A DNA stretch of 64,000 nt, taken from the NCBI GenBank assembly GCA_032158295.1, contig CM063245.1:4512700-4576699 (forward strand), read 5' to 3'. Shown here in pieces: positions 25,894 through 37,070 of this stretch (its first letter is position 1; each line of letters starts with the position of its first letter). A program made the translations under genes and the position numbers. This DNA is from Pycnopodia helianthoides. Lineage: Eukaryota; Echinodermata; Asteroidea; Forcipulatida; Asteriidae. Below the pieces are notes generated by a model that saw only the letters and a program-made list of their open reading frames with translations, ran no database searches and was not told the origin of the DNA.

Positions 25894-25953
25894 GGAGGTA
25901 ACCGAGTGGTCTATTGCGCCAGGCTCTATAGCTGGTCTGCTGTCGCCAGCATA
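25894..25953 (+). repeat. tRNA-Leu-like remnant in unit C
   Basis: Same sequence as 21301-21360, duplicated with unit C. Confidence 0.5.
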
Positions 25954-26136
25954 TTGGTTTAACTACTGCATGACATTGGCACTTAGGATTGTCAAATGCA
26001 CCCTTAGCCACCATCCACAGCATCTGGTCATTAAAAAGATACATAAACATACAATAGCTTTCTTCTTTTTGCAGTGATGCGCAATAACTTGTAACCTTGA
26101 TAGTAATCATGTCTTTTTAACGCACGTTGATGTGCA

Positions 26137-26690
26137 CACTCTTAAAAAAATGGGTAACGAAAGACCAACAAATAGACCAACGTTGGTCCACATACCAACT
26201 GCCTTCGGAATTGGTTTTTTGTTACCCAGCGAAGTTGGGTAGTACCATTTACCATAAAATTGGGCAAAATTGTTACTCCCATTTATTGGTAACTCAGGAT
26301 TAGCCATTAATTGGTTATAATAGTTTTACTCTTTTGTTGGTTAAAATAATTTTTCTCTTTTATTGGTCAAAAAAATTTTGCTCTTTTATTGGTCAAAATA
26401 ATTTTGCTCTTTTATTGGTCAAAATAATTTTGCTCTTTTATTGGTCAAAATAATTGTGCTCTTTTGTTGGTCAAAATAATTATGCTCATTTGTTGGTCAA
26501 AATATTTTTGCTCTTTTGTTGGTCAAAATAATTTTGCTTTTTTGTTGGTCAAAGAAATTATGCTCATTTGTTGGTCAAAATATTTTTTCTCTTTTGTTGG
26601 TCAAATAATTTTTGCTCTTTTGTTGGTCAATATATTTTTGCACATTTGTTGGTCAAAGTATTTTTGCTCTTGGGTGTAGTTTTTTTTTTT
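26137..26690. repeat. 26 bp minisatellite with a CACTCTTAAAA leader
   Basis: CACTCTTAAAAAAATGGGTA opens a leader with inverted ACCAACGTTGGT. About thirteen copies of a 26 bp unit (TTTTGCTCTTTTRTTGGTCA plus AAATAA) follow from about 26311 to 26680, ending in GGGTGTAG and a T run. It replaces the exon 1 region expected beyond unit C. Confidence 0.8.
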
Positions 26691-27340
26691 TTTTAAATAA
26701 ATAAAAACAAAATATAACAATTAGGTTAAAACACTTTTTTCAACTCTATTTCAACACCAAGAGCATGAAAGGGAATAGGGAGGGAGAATAAGTCAGCAAA
26801 TAAACACTAACGTTACCCATTCATATCACTCAGTGTATTTTTGTTCAACTGAAACACTATTGTGTGAAGAATTTGAATTGTACCGTACTATTTCTGACTA
26901 ATCTATGATGGTCACAACCCAATAATAACCTTGCATAAAACAATTTGGGAGTTGTGTTTAGCCATAAACACTTCTGGTAAAGGTAACCGAAAAATGGGGT
27001 TTGGTTGGTGAAAACGAACATTAACACAATTCTTGCGAGCAGACAATGTAACAATCTCTTCTTGGAAGCAGTGTTGGCTCTGAAAAGAGCCGGTTGGTTT
27101 TGCCAGACCTGTTATTAATGGTTCAAACTGCCAGTGACGAAATCTTCGTGTTGCAAAGTCAATGAAGGTAGCAATCCAAGGCTTCCCTGTGTAGATAATA
27201 CCTTTCCCCCTTCAACAGACTGTTGTTTCTCGAACAGAATAACTCCCATAAGGCCAACATTCTCTCTTGGCAATTTTGGTTACATGAACATCAGACATCA
27301 ACGACCTGCAACATCAGAATGACGTCCACCCCAGAATACC
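26691..27340. other. Intergenic, nothing recognised apart from a stem-loop
   Basis: No supported exon. A histone-type stem-loop lies at 27076-27091. Confidence 0.4.
27076..27091 (-). other. Histone-type 3' stem-loop (canonical sequence)
   Basis: The minus strand reads GGCTCTTTTCAGAGCC, matching the classic histone mRNA 3' stem-loop. The surrounding repeat is less complete than at 38591 and 56542, and no histone gene is nearby. Confidence 0.55.
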
Positions 27341-27498
27341 AGCATACATGTTGCATATTGCTTGTTACTGGTATTCAGCTGTTGTTTGCTTATCCTGAAA
27401 ATCACGTGGAAATTTGGTTGGTAATCCTGTTTTTATCAATGAAGAAACTTCATGCTAGCAAATTGTTGTGCTTAGCAGCTCTATGAAATTGGGCCCTG
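27341..27498. mobile_element. GGGCCC-palindrome MITE half, right copy flanking unit C
   Basis: Runs from the hairpin centre (CCAGCATACATGTTGCATAT) out to GAAATTGGGCCC. It is the reverse complement of 23661-23815, so the intervening 3.8 kb is bracketed by inverted arms. Confidence 0.75.
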
Positions 27499-28079
27499 CT
27501 TGTAAATGCAGAGAGCTGTCAAAGGGGCGCTGGTAATAAGATGTCCTCGGAAAATTTTAGCAATAAAATTACAATCCTATAACAACAAACTCATAAATTA
27601 TTTTATTACAATAATACGATAATGACCTCATCAATTAAAAGAAAACGAGCTTCGTTCAACCGGCACGTGCATGCAACTGTTCTCGTTCTTTATAACTGAA
27701 AAAGAAGGATCTACAATGATACATGAATTGTTACAATAATTAACGAAAGATGATATGATCACACGTTTTGAAATTTCGTATGAAAAAAGTGGAATCACGA
27801 CAAAAAAAGCTTCGGGAGTCGTAGTTTTTCACAACCATATCACTCGAAACAGTCAATATTTTGTAAACTATTAACAATGGCCAGCACTGCATAGTAAAGT
27901 ATTCTTTAAAAGCCGAAAACTGTTATTGTCATTTACAAAAATAGTACTCATAGTAGCTTTTACATGAACAAGAAAAATGTCTCAATTTTTAAATACACTT
28001 TAAACTTTCATTAGTGTAATTTTGTTTCGCAGTTTTACTTTAACATGTGTCTGTATTGCAGTCAGACACTCTAAATTAC

Positions 28080-28240
28080 TGGGATCGCTCATAGTTGACA
28101 TTATGCATGCGAGGACTTCGTTCCAGCGGAGTTCGTTCGGATATGACTAGGAATAGGTAAACCCATCTGAGCATTGGGAGAATCTGGCACGGTCCTCGGG
28201 GTCCGTGTACAGACCGCCCGCTCATGATTTTTTTGTTATA
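28080..28240 (-). pseudogene. Degraded CBM14 exon related to chitinase 2
   Basis: In the correct minus frame it reads GLYTDPED, then an Arg where the domain Cys should be, FSQC, an in-frame TAG after FTYS, then LRWNEVLAC. The match is to the second CBM14 of chitinase 2 ([23 protein letters not shown]). The downstream flank, 27500-28080, matches the 3' flank of chitinase 2 (48310-48780). Two lost key residues and the stop make it a pseudogene. It may be the lost CBM14 tail of copy D or a stray copy of a chitinase 3' end. Confidence 0.75.
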
Positions 28241-28681
28241 TGGTGTGGGAGATGCCAAAATTAGTGTTTCACTTAGTTGGAGTAAAGATATATTATACAT
28301 ATTTTGAAATATCCAAATCGCTGCTAGCCTGTTACGGGGTTTTGAGGTCGTGGTAAACTTTGGTTGATTGGAACTTTTAACCGTTGAATGCGAAAGGGGT
28401 ATTGGGCCTTACTACTTCTGAAAACTTGATATTTTGTTGAGTATCTTTATCTGCAAACTCGGTGTCAGTCCTTAGGATTGATTTTTTTTAAACTGTAACA
28501 TTTTGGAGATGTTCGTACTGTTTGTGTTAACTCCGGTGTTCTTACATCTGTCTCGTGATAATACATCTGCATAAGCACATAAGTCACGCCAGTGCTTTAT
28601 TTGCGTCACAGGAGCCATAACACTATAAATTCAAATTCGGTGCGAATAAAATCCAGATAATAGTTTTCAGGTTGTTGTTAT
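28241..28681. other. Intergenic, nothing recognised
   Basis: A+T-rich sequence without supported exons. Confidence 0.4.
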
Positions 28682-29423
28682 TTTATCCTTAATATTAGGG
28701 CCACTTTAACTTCGGAATGGGCCCTTTAGGCTCTAAAAAACATTTAAAAGTCAACGATAAAAAAGCGTAAATGTGGCGAGTTCATAATGTACAACGATAA
28801 ACGGTATTACGGTAATAATAACAACAGAATGCAAGTCTATTTGCTAAACGTAACATCATGTCATTCGTTTTTCTCATCAAGGTCAAAGAACTGTATTTTT
28901 AAAATTGTTTTGAACCTGAATTAAAATAGAACCCAGCGTATATAAATAAAAACAAGCAACAAAGAAAAATTGACCCTCTCTGTGGAGGGTGGTACTAAAG
29001 TGAACTAATTCCTGAGGTTTCATACAACAAATTTTTAATAAAACCAATAACAAACATACTAAATGTATAACACAAAGAGATTCAAAAGACTCATACGCCC
29101 GGGTAAACGACAAAATACACGAATTTGCTAAATCTACCGAAGAAACAAAATGATGAGATGTTAGGAAAGCTCAGGGATTCTAAAGTTCATTTAAGTACCA
29201 TACTTCAAAGAAATATTTCCGTTTGGGATATTATAGAGACGAGGAAATAGGGTTTGAATATTTAAACGGAGACCTTGACAGCAGCTTCTGTATGTAGAAT
29301 AGAGGAGTAAATTTGAAAATAATCAGAAACCGACAGTGGTCATAAAAGGCATTCGGGAATTTATCCTTAATATTAGGGCCACTTTAACTTCGGAATGGGC
29401 CCTTTAGGCTCTAAAAAACATTT
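28682..29423. repeat. 0.6 kb inverted copy flanked by 64 bp direct repeats
   Basis: 28682-28745 and 29360-29423 appear identical (start TTTATCCTTAATATTAGGGC). Between them lies the reverse complement of about 23031-23652. The direct repeats are far longer than a normal target-site duplication. Confidence 0.9.
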
Positions 29424-30354
29424 GTTTTGAAATGGACATGGTTGGACAGATATTTTAAAGTAGAATATAATGAATCACATAAATATCCCCTGAAATTGTT
29501 TGGTTTTTCTGCAATTTCATGACAGAAAACGGTCTGCTATTTGAGGAGCCAATGGTTGACTTCACAAAATGGCGGACCGTTTGTTTTTCAAGAGGCAAAT
29601 CTGTGTTGTCTTATACAAAATCTCTACTCACTTACAGTTAAAACACAATGTGTGTTTTACTGCATGAACAACTCTTAAAAATGATAAGGAGTACTTCCAA
29701 ACTCTTCTACTGATATTGATTTTGGGGAGAAAGGCATAAGCGTCGCATGTGTGGCAGGAGATTCTTCCCTTCCCCCCCCCCCCCCCCCCCCCAATACGGC
29801 GAATTGTGTAGAATTCTTTTTTTGATGGCGCCCTCTTTTGAATAAACTTTCTGTAGACCACGTTAATTTACCGTATGGACGTCACACACTGGGGGACAAG
29901 ATCCCCTGTGACACCGGTGTCGGGGGATTTTTGTCCCTGGTGTGGGGTGTGTGTGTTTCCTGAACGGTAATTATGGGATGAATGAAGTTGAGTCAAAAGA
30001 GGGCGCTATCAACCGACATTTCCAGGGTGCACCCCACGAATAAGCTTCCAGTAGTAGCAACCAGTGCTAAATGCTACATATTCAAAAATGCTCAAAAATA
30101 TTTTAAAATCTCTCAGCCTCCTTAAAACAAATTGTATCTATTTTATGACAACTAAATCTCTTTTTTCTTAATAATGTTTAGTAGGTTAGCCGGTGAGATT
30201 TTGCGCTAGGCTCATCCAAAATGAAAACGCCTTTGAACAAGTAAACTGGCCAGAGTCCACCTTGGAAAAATGACCCCATACTCTTTAGCAACATAGTGTC
30301 ATTTTTAGAGGGCTAGTGTACCCAAAACGGTCCAGGTTGTAAGTCAACAACTCC
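29424..30354. repeat. Downstream flank of copy D, diverged relative of units B and C
   Basis: From about 29640 it aligns, with many differences, to the 5' parts of units B and C (GAGGGCGCTATCAA, GTTAGCCGGTGAGATTTTGC). It includes a long C run at about 29766-29792. No exon seen. Confidence 0.6.
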
Positions 30355-30500
30355 AGGGCCCAATTTTATAGAAATGCATAAGCAGAAAATATTGCTGAGC
30401 AATTGTCTGCTGAGCAGAAATGAGCAGGATACCAGTCACAAATTGTACATGTTTTGGCAGGTAACCTTATTATGGTAAGCATAATTTTTTCGCGCTTTAC
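30355..30500. mobile_element. GGGCCC-palindrome MITE remnant
   Basis: Starts GGGCCCAATTTTATAGAAAT and contains GAGCAGGATACCAGTCACAA. It is inserted downstream of exon 3 of copy D. The right half is incomplete. Confidence 0.5.
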
Positions 30501-30635
30501 TCAGGGCGCAAGATAGGGAAATTTTTCAACATTCTATAGTAGCAAGTTTTTGTTTTACAGAAAATGTTGAGGGTTTGCATTATGAATGAGGCTCCGCGCA
30601 TGAGTTTCTCTCTGTTTAGTGTTAAGTGCACCCTT

Positions 30636-32251
30636 CTACAAAAGTCGCCTTCCCCGTTGGATCATCAGAAAGAATTCCGTGGTGCTGTCTCTAATTGTAG
30701 TTCTCGGTGCATATGCTGTCGTGGTTGCCATTTGGGTAACTTTGCCTGCTGATGTGCTGTGTCCCTCACTGGCTTCTAAGGCATCTGTATGTAGAGAAAT
30801 ATAACAAATATATTGATTATAATTTTGAGCTTCAACATTCGCAGAGTGAGTATCGGTGCCGGTAAAAACACTGCATTGATGTTTCCTTACCAGGGCAATG
30901 CAGCAATTTGCGAAACTCCATCAGCGAGTTGCTGATCAGAAAGTTGTCAAAGTAGACGACTTTGAAGTGGCGGTTGGGTGTACGGTTGTTCACACCACCC
31001 AGTCGAACCTTGGTGCACTTGCAGGGATCCTCAACCGGGATGACCCATCGGTACCGATGGGGTGCGTTCGGATCTGGTTCTTGTCCCATCCAACATACCA
31101 TCCCTTCAAAACAGAAATGTAAAAAGAGATGACTGTAGACTTGTCAATACTGTAATAACGTTATGGAGGTGGCCGAGCGGTCTATTGCGCCAGGCTCTAT
31201 AGCTGGTCTGCTGTCGTCAGCATATTACTGCATGACATTGGCACTTTGGATTGTCAAGACACCTATTAGCTTTACTTCTTTTTGCAGTGATGCCCAGTAA
31301 CTTGTAACCTTGGAAATTCACTTTGTAAAAAGGGCCTAATTATTATATCTTTCGATTATTGTAGCAGGCAAAAACCAGCGCTCATAATGTAATTTTCTTG
31401 CATGGTTATAAACAAACATGGTTGTAACTTGAAACCGCGAAACACATAAGCAGGGCTCGAATTTGGGGGGGGGGATCCACAAGACCACAGGACTTGTATC
31501 TCAAAATGTTTACTGGACCAGAAATAATTTTACAAGACCAGATTCAATCTGAGAAAAGACTTCCTTGCACAGTTTAACTTGCATTTAATTGAACAAGCAC
31601 TAAGACATACAAGAGAAGATTTACCTATTTGTCTTTTAGGGTATTAGGCCTTACTATATTTCTAATCATTACTCAAAGTCAACATTTGAACATAATTTGT
31701 TTCTGTTCCCAAGATATTATAGAGTGAGTTACATAAATTGTTATTGAATTGAAAACACAAGACCGCCGGACTTGAGTTTACTGGCCCAGTACTAAAATCA
31801 CTGGCCTCGGGCCTGCGGTCCAGTGTCAAATTCGAGCCCTGCTTAATAAGGGACTCTCCCAGTTGTGTTATACGATAATTGGTTTGCGTGTATTATGCAC
31901 GGCAATCTTGAAACCTTTTAGTCACTTTGTAAAAGGGCTTCGTTTTGCAGCAGGTATAAACCGGCCGTACAATTTTGGTTTTTGTTTTCTCCCCCCCCCC
32001 CTTTCATGGTTATAATCCAAAATATATTTACTGCTCATTATATTTTGATAGTGGAATTCATAAAAGTAAAAATATGTAATGTCGACCCATAACTGTACAA
32101 TGGGTTCACCGGTTCAAATCATAATGGTATATGTCTTGTTCGTTCCAGTCAATCAATTTACTAATGGCTTATTCAAAGTCTTACCATGAGAAAGGTGTGT
32201 CAGAAGAGAGACAGATATCAAAATACCAGCGGCTTTCAGAAACACTGCCAT
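30636..32251 (-). CDS. Small secreted Cys-module protein, copy D
   Basis: Three exons: 32185-32251, 30891-31103 and 30636-30784, phases 1 and 1, 142 aa. The signal peptide is the same MAVFLKAAGILISVSLLTHL as in B. The exon 2 module has MVCWMG, RYRWVIPVEDPCKC and HCPG. Exon 3 begins DALEASEGHSTSAGKVTQ, then diverges from B and C and stops at 30636-30638. Every splice border is GT-AG. A degraded CBM14 exon lies about 2.4 kb further downstream. Function unknown. Secretion is predicted from the signal peptide. Confidence 0.75.
31165..31224 (+). repeat. tRNA-Leu-like remnant in intron 1 of copy D
   Basis: GGAGGTGGCCGAGCGGTCTA is closer to a true tRNA-Leu 5' half than the copies in B and C, but no B box follows. 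Confidence 0.5.
31450..31842. mobile_element. MITE with GCAGGGCTCGAATTT termini, in intron 1 of copy D
   Basis: The ends are GCAGGGCTCGAATTT and AAATTCGAGCCCTGC, a perfect 15 bp inverted pair. The interior has ACAAGACC/GGTCCAGT motifs. It is absent from the equivalent introns of B and E. Confidence 0.75.
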
Positions 32252-33267
32252 TTTTCTTCGAGCGCAATATTGCCTGCTGTGCGACTACTGTTCTTCAGTA
32301 TTCGCTACTGCCTGACGCTCTCCGTGTTGTCTGTAGTTTTATCATTATTGGGCACCTTGCCTATCGATTACCATGTTATATTAAGCAGAAGACGGATATG
32401 GCTATTATTGGAAGTCTGGCCACCTTTTAAAACAATATGTTGTCTGTATATTAGCTCAAGATTTCTGATGGCATCGAAATATATTTTTAATGGACTACAT
32501 TACGCGAACTTGTGGTCCCCCACCAGGAAAACCGATAAGGCCTATGAAAGGTTCCACTGGCCTAATGTTCCAGATTTTGAAATAACGCGCAAGACTTAAT
32601 ACACTGCTGTCTATATGACATTATGCTTGGTATACTGAAAATACTATCAGAGGAATCCTGATATATACATATATTTTTGTTACGATTTTGCTTCCGTCTT
32701 CTCATACCTCTCTTTCGAGTTTTCACATTAAGTGTAACTTAAACACATTTGGATAAGGATTGGTAAATTCTTGCAAATAATGCACATCATTATTCTTGCA
32801 GTTGTTCGTAATGCATACTCAATACAGGTTCATGGAATTATGGGCGTTGCTTTGCATGTATTTTCGTTTTTACGCATAGACCCCTTGCTGGGGTACTCTG
32901 AGGTCAGGTGCATGTTTTTACGCACCAAGAAACAGCTAAAGTTCAATATGAGCTGCCTCTTAGCCTGAGTGAGGGCGCTGTTTGAGAATGTGACGTCATT
33001 TGCAAGGACACATGAATTTCCGGCTTAAAACAGTGGTGTGTAAAAGTGGGGATGGAGCAGCGGTCATTGAAAAAATGTCCTGGAGGATGATACTAAAAAT
33101 GAACTGTATAATTCCTGTAAGAGGAAAACACAAAGGAAACTTAAATTTTCCTCACATTGATTCCCCCAGCAACATAAATTTGTATTCTTATATTGACACA
33201 GTCATCAGAGTCCTTGGTGAGTTCAACTCATCATCAAACGAGTGGTGGTAAAATCAATAAGCATCTG
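32252..33267. other. 5' flank of copy D
   Basis: Similar to the upstream flanks of B (22074-22880) and E (45702-47270). No ORF with family features. Confidence 0.45.
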
Positions 33268-33759
33268 CACTGTAAAAAAATTCTGTTTTTTAACACAGCT
33301 TTTTGGTTTGTTATTTGATTTTACATGCTTTTTGTAGTTTTTTTTGATGTAAATTAACCACCTTCTGTTAACATTTATGTATTTTTACATAACTTGTTGA
33401 TTTTCACCGATAATTCCGTTATAAAACATATTAATTGTAAAATGACTGACAAATCGAGGAAAACAATTGTTTTTTTGCGAAATTAATGTTTTGTTTGTTA
33501 TTTGCTTTTACATTTTCTGTTTTTGTTTTGTAGATGGAAGTTTGTGTTTTTACATATTTTGTCTATTTTTACCCATACTTTTGTTATTAAAAATACATTT
33601 TGTAAAAAAACAATCGAATTGTTTAAAACGTTTGTATTTTACAGTGATTTTGTGTTTTTTAATTGTTTTTAGATTTTTGTTTTTGTGTTGATACATCTTT
33701 CTGTAAATATTTATGTTTTTTATACACATTTTGCTGATTTCAAAAAAACGTTTGTTTTT

Positions 33760-34300
33760 TAACATAGAATTTGCAAAAATTACAGTCGAACTGTGTATAA
33801 TGGATGTTTTTTACACCTGTCTGTTTTTTGCGATTACTGTTTTGTTTTTGTTTTAATGTAAATAAACTTGCTTTTATAATAAAGTATGTATTTCTACATG
33901 TTTTATTTAATTTTACACATCCCTTTTGTTGCTGAACATAGAATTTGTAAAATTACAGTCGAACTGTGTATAATTGATATTTTTTACACGTGTTTGTTAT
34001 TCGCTTTTACAATTTTGTTTTTGTTTTAATGTAAATAAACCTCCTTTTGTAATAAAGTATGTATTTCTACATGTTTTATTTAATTTTACACATCATTTGT
34101 ATTGCTGAACATAGAATTTGTAAAATTATAGTCGAACTGTGTATAATTGATGTTTTATACACGAGTTTGTTATTTGCTTTTACAATTTTGTTTTTGTTTT
34201 AATGTAAATAAACCTCCTTTTGTAATAAAGTATGTATTTCTACATATTTTATTGAATTTTACACATCACTTTTGTTGCTGAACATAGAATTTGTAAAATT
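33760..34300. repeat. 173 bp tandem repeat, about three copies
   Basis: TTTGTTTTTGTTTTAATGTA recurs at 33841, 34014 and 34187, a 173 bp period. Each unit also has AAGTATGTATTTCTACAT. It lies within the 33268-37836 element. Confidence 0.85.
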
Positions 34301-35604
34301 TTGTAAAAACCTTCTTTTTATTTACCTTGTTTGGGACACATTTTTGTTTTAGTAAAAATGACACATTCGTTGTTCTTTAGTAGCCGTGCAGGCACATAAA
34401 ACAACAGATAGAATAGCTCAGCAATCGGCCTACAAATACTTGTATTTTTGCTGACTTTGCTTCTTTTCTTTTTTACTCCTAAATTGTTTGGTTGGATTTT
34501 CGATGCGTCATGTATATAGGCCTACTGTTAAATGTATTGGATTTTAGTAGTTCCGTGAATAACCGAGTCTATAGAAGTCGAAGAAACCAAAATAATACAC
34601 TAGTGGTGTAGTTGTTTTTAATGTTTTATATGGTTTACTAGTTATTTTACGCCGAACCTCTGTGTTTAAGCAGACAAGCTGTTTCACAGCACGTGAAGAA
34701 ACCATGTATGCTTCATACCCAACACACCCAATCAGCAACGCGTATATTACGCGCGCACGGCACGGCTGGCGTGGTTGATGTCTGACAACTAGTGTGTGTG
34801 TACGTGTGTGTGTGTGTACGTTTAACGTTAGCTTTTCACACAACGGAGAGACTGGGCGGCCATTGGGACTTTCTGAGCATCACGAAGTTTTGACTAAAGG
34901 TAAATAGAACCCTTTGCTTGCAGTTTTACAGGATAAATCCACTTGTTTTTGTACATACATGGTTTAGTCAGGCTATACGTGGGAATAACTGCTACTAATT
35001 GTTGTCCTATTGTTATTTAATTTTATTGATTTTAAAACGATAGAGAACGGGCCTTGACTATTGAGACTACGCTTGGTGGTTTTCACATGGGAAGGTTTCG
35101 TTTTGACAAATATTTTGTATCAACGTGCTTGGGAAGTCTAGTACCGTGGAGGGTTACCACTGGAGTGTACACAAACATAAAAGTAATGTTCATTGCTTGG
35201 CCAGTTTTGGGCAAAGGAAATCACAAGGTAAACCTACAGTAGCCTACACTCAAGTGTTTTTAGTTTTTTAGTTAGTTACATCATACATGTACATGTATCT
35301 CTATGGTTACATGTTCACATATCGGCCCTCCATGCATGTACATGAGAGTGAGACATGTTTGTTTTAATACTACAAGTTTGCTACACAGTGGGACATGTTT
35401 GTACCTGTATTATTATGTGGTGTGTACAGTATTTTAATAATGTCTTCTTCTTCTTCTAGGTATTTGTGAAGGCTTCATGGTATAGATATCGCACTGTCTT
35501 GCTCTATGGTCTACGTAAAGTTATGTAAGTTGCAACCACCTCCTAGATACTGTATACAACAATTAATGTTTACAATTCAAACAATTTCTAACATAAGCCA
35601 CAAC

Positions 35605-36063
35605 ATGTATATTTGTCAGCTCTGTCAACATTCAACACCATCCTTGAGGGCATATAACAATCACCATCGTTTGCACAGAAATGTCCATAATTTCAGATTT
35701 CCTTGTGGTGTCCCTGGGTGTACCCTGTCATTTTCCTCATACTCCTCCTTTAACAGTCACGTTACTCGCAATCATAGCAAGTATCGCAAAGAAAATCCCT
35801 CCCGCATAAAACACACTGAAAACGTAATAGTTAAATGCACAGTTAAAATTTGTCCTCAGTGTCATGATAGCATCCTCCGGTTTGTATTTATTGTCATTGA
35901 AAATCTCTGGAGCATGTACTTATATAGAGTTTGTATTTTTTATTTATTTTATAGATGCCTCCTGGGAATCAACCCTGAGAAAGGAACCAAAGCAAAGACA
36001 GAACCTGGAAGAAAAGTACACTCTACAAATAGCAAGGTCCTGTCCCTAGTTAATGGGGTTTAG
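35605..36063 (+). CDS. C2H2 zinc-finger ORF inside the 4.57 kb element
   Basis: An exon opens after CTTCTTCTTCTAG at 35460. The first ATG directly before the fingers is at 35605. Finger 1 is C-x2-C-x12-H-x3-H (MYICQLC onwards). Finger 2 is C-x4-C-x12-H-x4-H (PCGVPGC, ending TRNH). A third half-finger (ICPQC) follows before a hydrophobic, doubtful tail. The true exon may end near 35879. A possible upstream exon ends at 35229. It looks like part of a transposon-borne gene: it is bounded by the inverted termini and is the only domain-bearing ORF there. DNA binding is inferred from the fingers alone. Confidence 0.5.
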   Translation: MYICQLCQHSTPSLRAYNNHHRLHRNVHNFRFPCGVPGCTLSFSSYSSFNSHVTRNHSKYRKENPSRIKHTENVIVKCTVKICPQCHDSILRFVFIVIENLWSMYLYRVCIFYLFYRCLLGINPEKGTKAKTEPGRKVHSTNSKVLSLVNGV

Positions 36064-36129
36064 GACTTTGAATCCGATTGGAGCTTTTGAAGGTAGAGCC
36101 AAATATGTCAATACCAAGTTTCTTTACTT

Positions 36130-37070
36130 GTGTATTATGCATTTCTGGATGACAGGGGTGGGGGGGGGGGGGTTCATAAAGCCAACTCATGTACTTTGAG
36201 CTGTGCACTGAATACTTACCGTATTGTATTTTATTTGTTTATGTATTTCTAGATGACAGGGCGGTTGGGGGGGGGGGACTAACCAGAATTTGTTTTGTTT
36301 TACTTTGAGCACCGAGTGTGTGCACTGAATACTTGCTGTGTTGTATTTTCTTGACTTATGTATTTCTGGATGACAGGGTGGTGTGGGGGGGGGTTGCTAA
36401 CCAGAATTTGTTTTGTTTTACTTCGAGCACCGAGTGTGTGCACTGAATACTTGCCGTATTGTATTTTCTTGACTTATGTATTTCTGGATGACAGGGTGGT
36501 GTGGGGGGGGTGCTAACCAGAATTTGTTTTGTTTTACTTTGAGCATCAAGTGTGTGCACTGAATACTTGCTGTATTGTATTTTCTTGACTTATGTATTTC
36601 TGGATGCCTGGGTGGTGTGTGTGTGGGGGGGGGGTGGTGCTAACCAGAATTTGTTTTGTTTTACTTTGAGCATCAAGTGTGTGCACTGAATACTTGCCGT
36701 ATTGTATTTTCTTGACTTATGTATTTCTGGATGACAGGGTGGTGTGTGTGGGGGGGGGGGTGGGTGCTCACCAAAATGTATTTGTTTTACTTTGAGCACC
36801 GAGTGTGTGCACTGAATACTTGCTGTAATGTATTGTATTGCATTTATTTATGTATTTCTGGATGACAGGGTGGGGGGGGGTCATAAACTTTATTTATTTA
36901 CTTTGAGCACCTAGTGCATGCACTGAATACCTGCAGTATTGTATTGTATTTATTTATGTAGTTCTGGATGATGGGGGGCACAAACATTATTTACTTTAAA
37001 ACAATTGTATGTTTACTTTGAGCACCGAGTGTGTGCACTGAATACTTGTCGTATTTATTTTTGTATTTCT
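36130..37070. repeat. Tandem repeat of about 100-130 bp with G runs
   Basis: Eight or nine copies of a unit with TATTTCTGGATGACAGGGTG, a run of 7-12 G, CCAGAATTTGTTTTGTTTTA and GTGTGCACTGAATACTTG. Variable G-run length gives the uneven period. It follows the zinc-finger ORF inside the element. Confidence 0.85.

Larger units (their letters stand above)
23916..26136. repeat. 2.2 kb segmental duplication, unit C
   Basis: Near-identical copy of 19323-21544. It holds exons 2 and 3 of the small secreted gene but stops within intron 1, so exon 1 is not included. Confidence 0.9.

Noticed and set aside
26311..26680. CRISPR-like regular repeats
   Set aside because: The 26 bp units are directly adjacent without unique spacers, in a eukaryotic genome. 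This is a minisatellite.
27076..27091. A histone gene ending at the stem-loop
   Set aside because: No histone ORF occurs upstream on the minus strand. The motif lies in a dispersed repeat.
36356..36799. Minus-strand Pro/His-rich repeat ORFs
   Set aside because: They come from the G-run tandem repeat and have no independent support.
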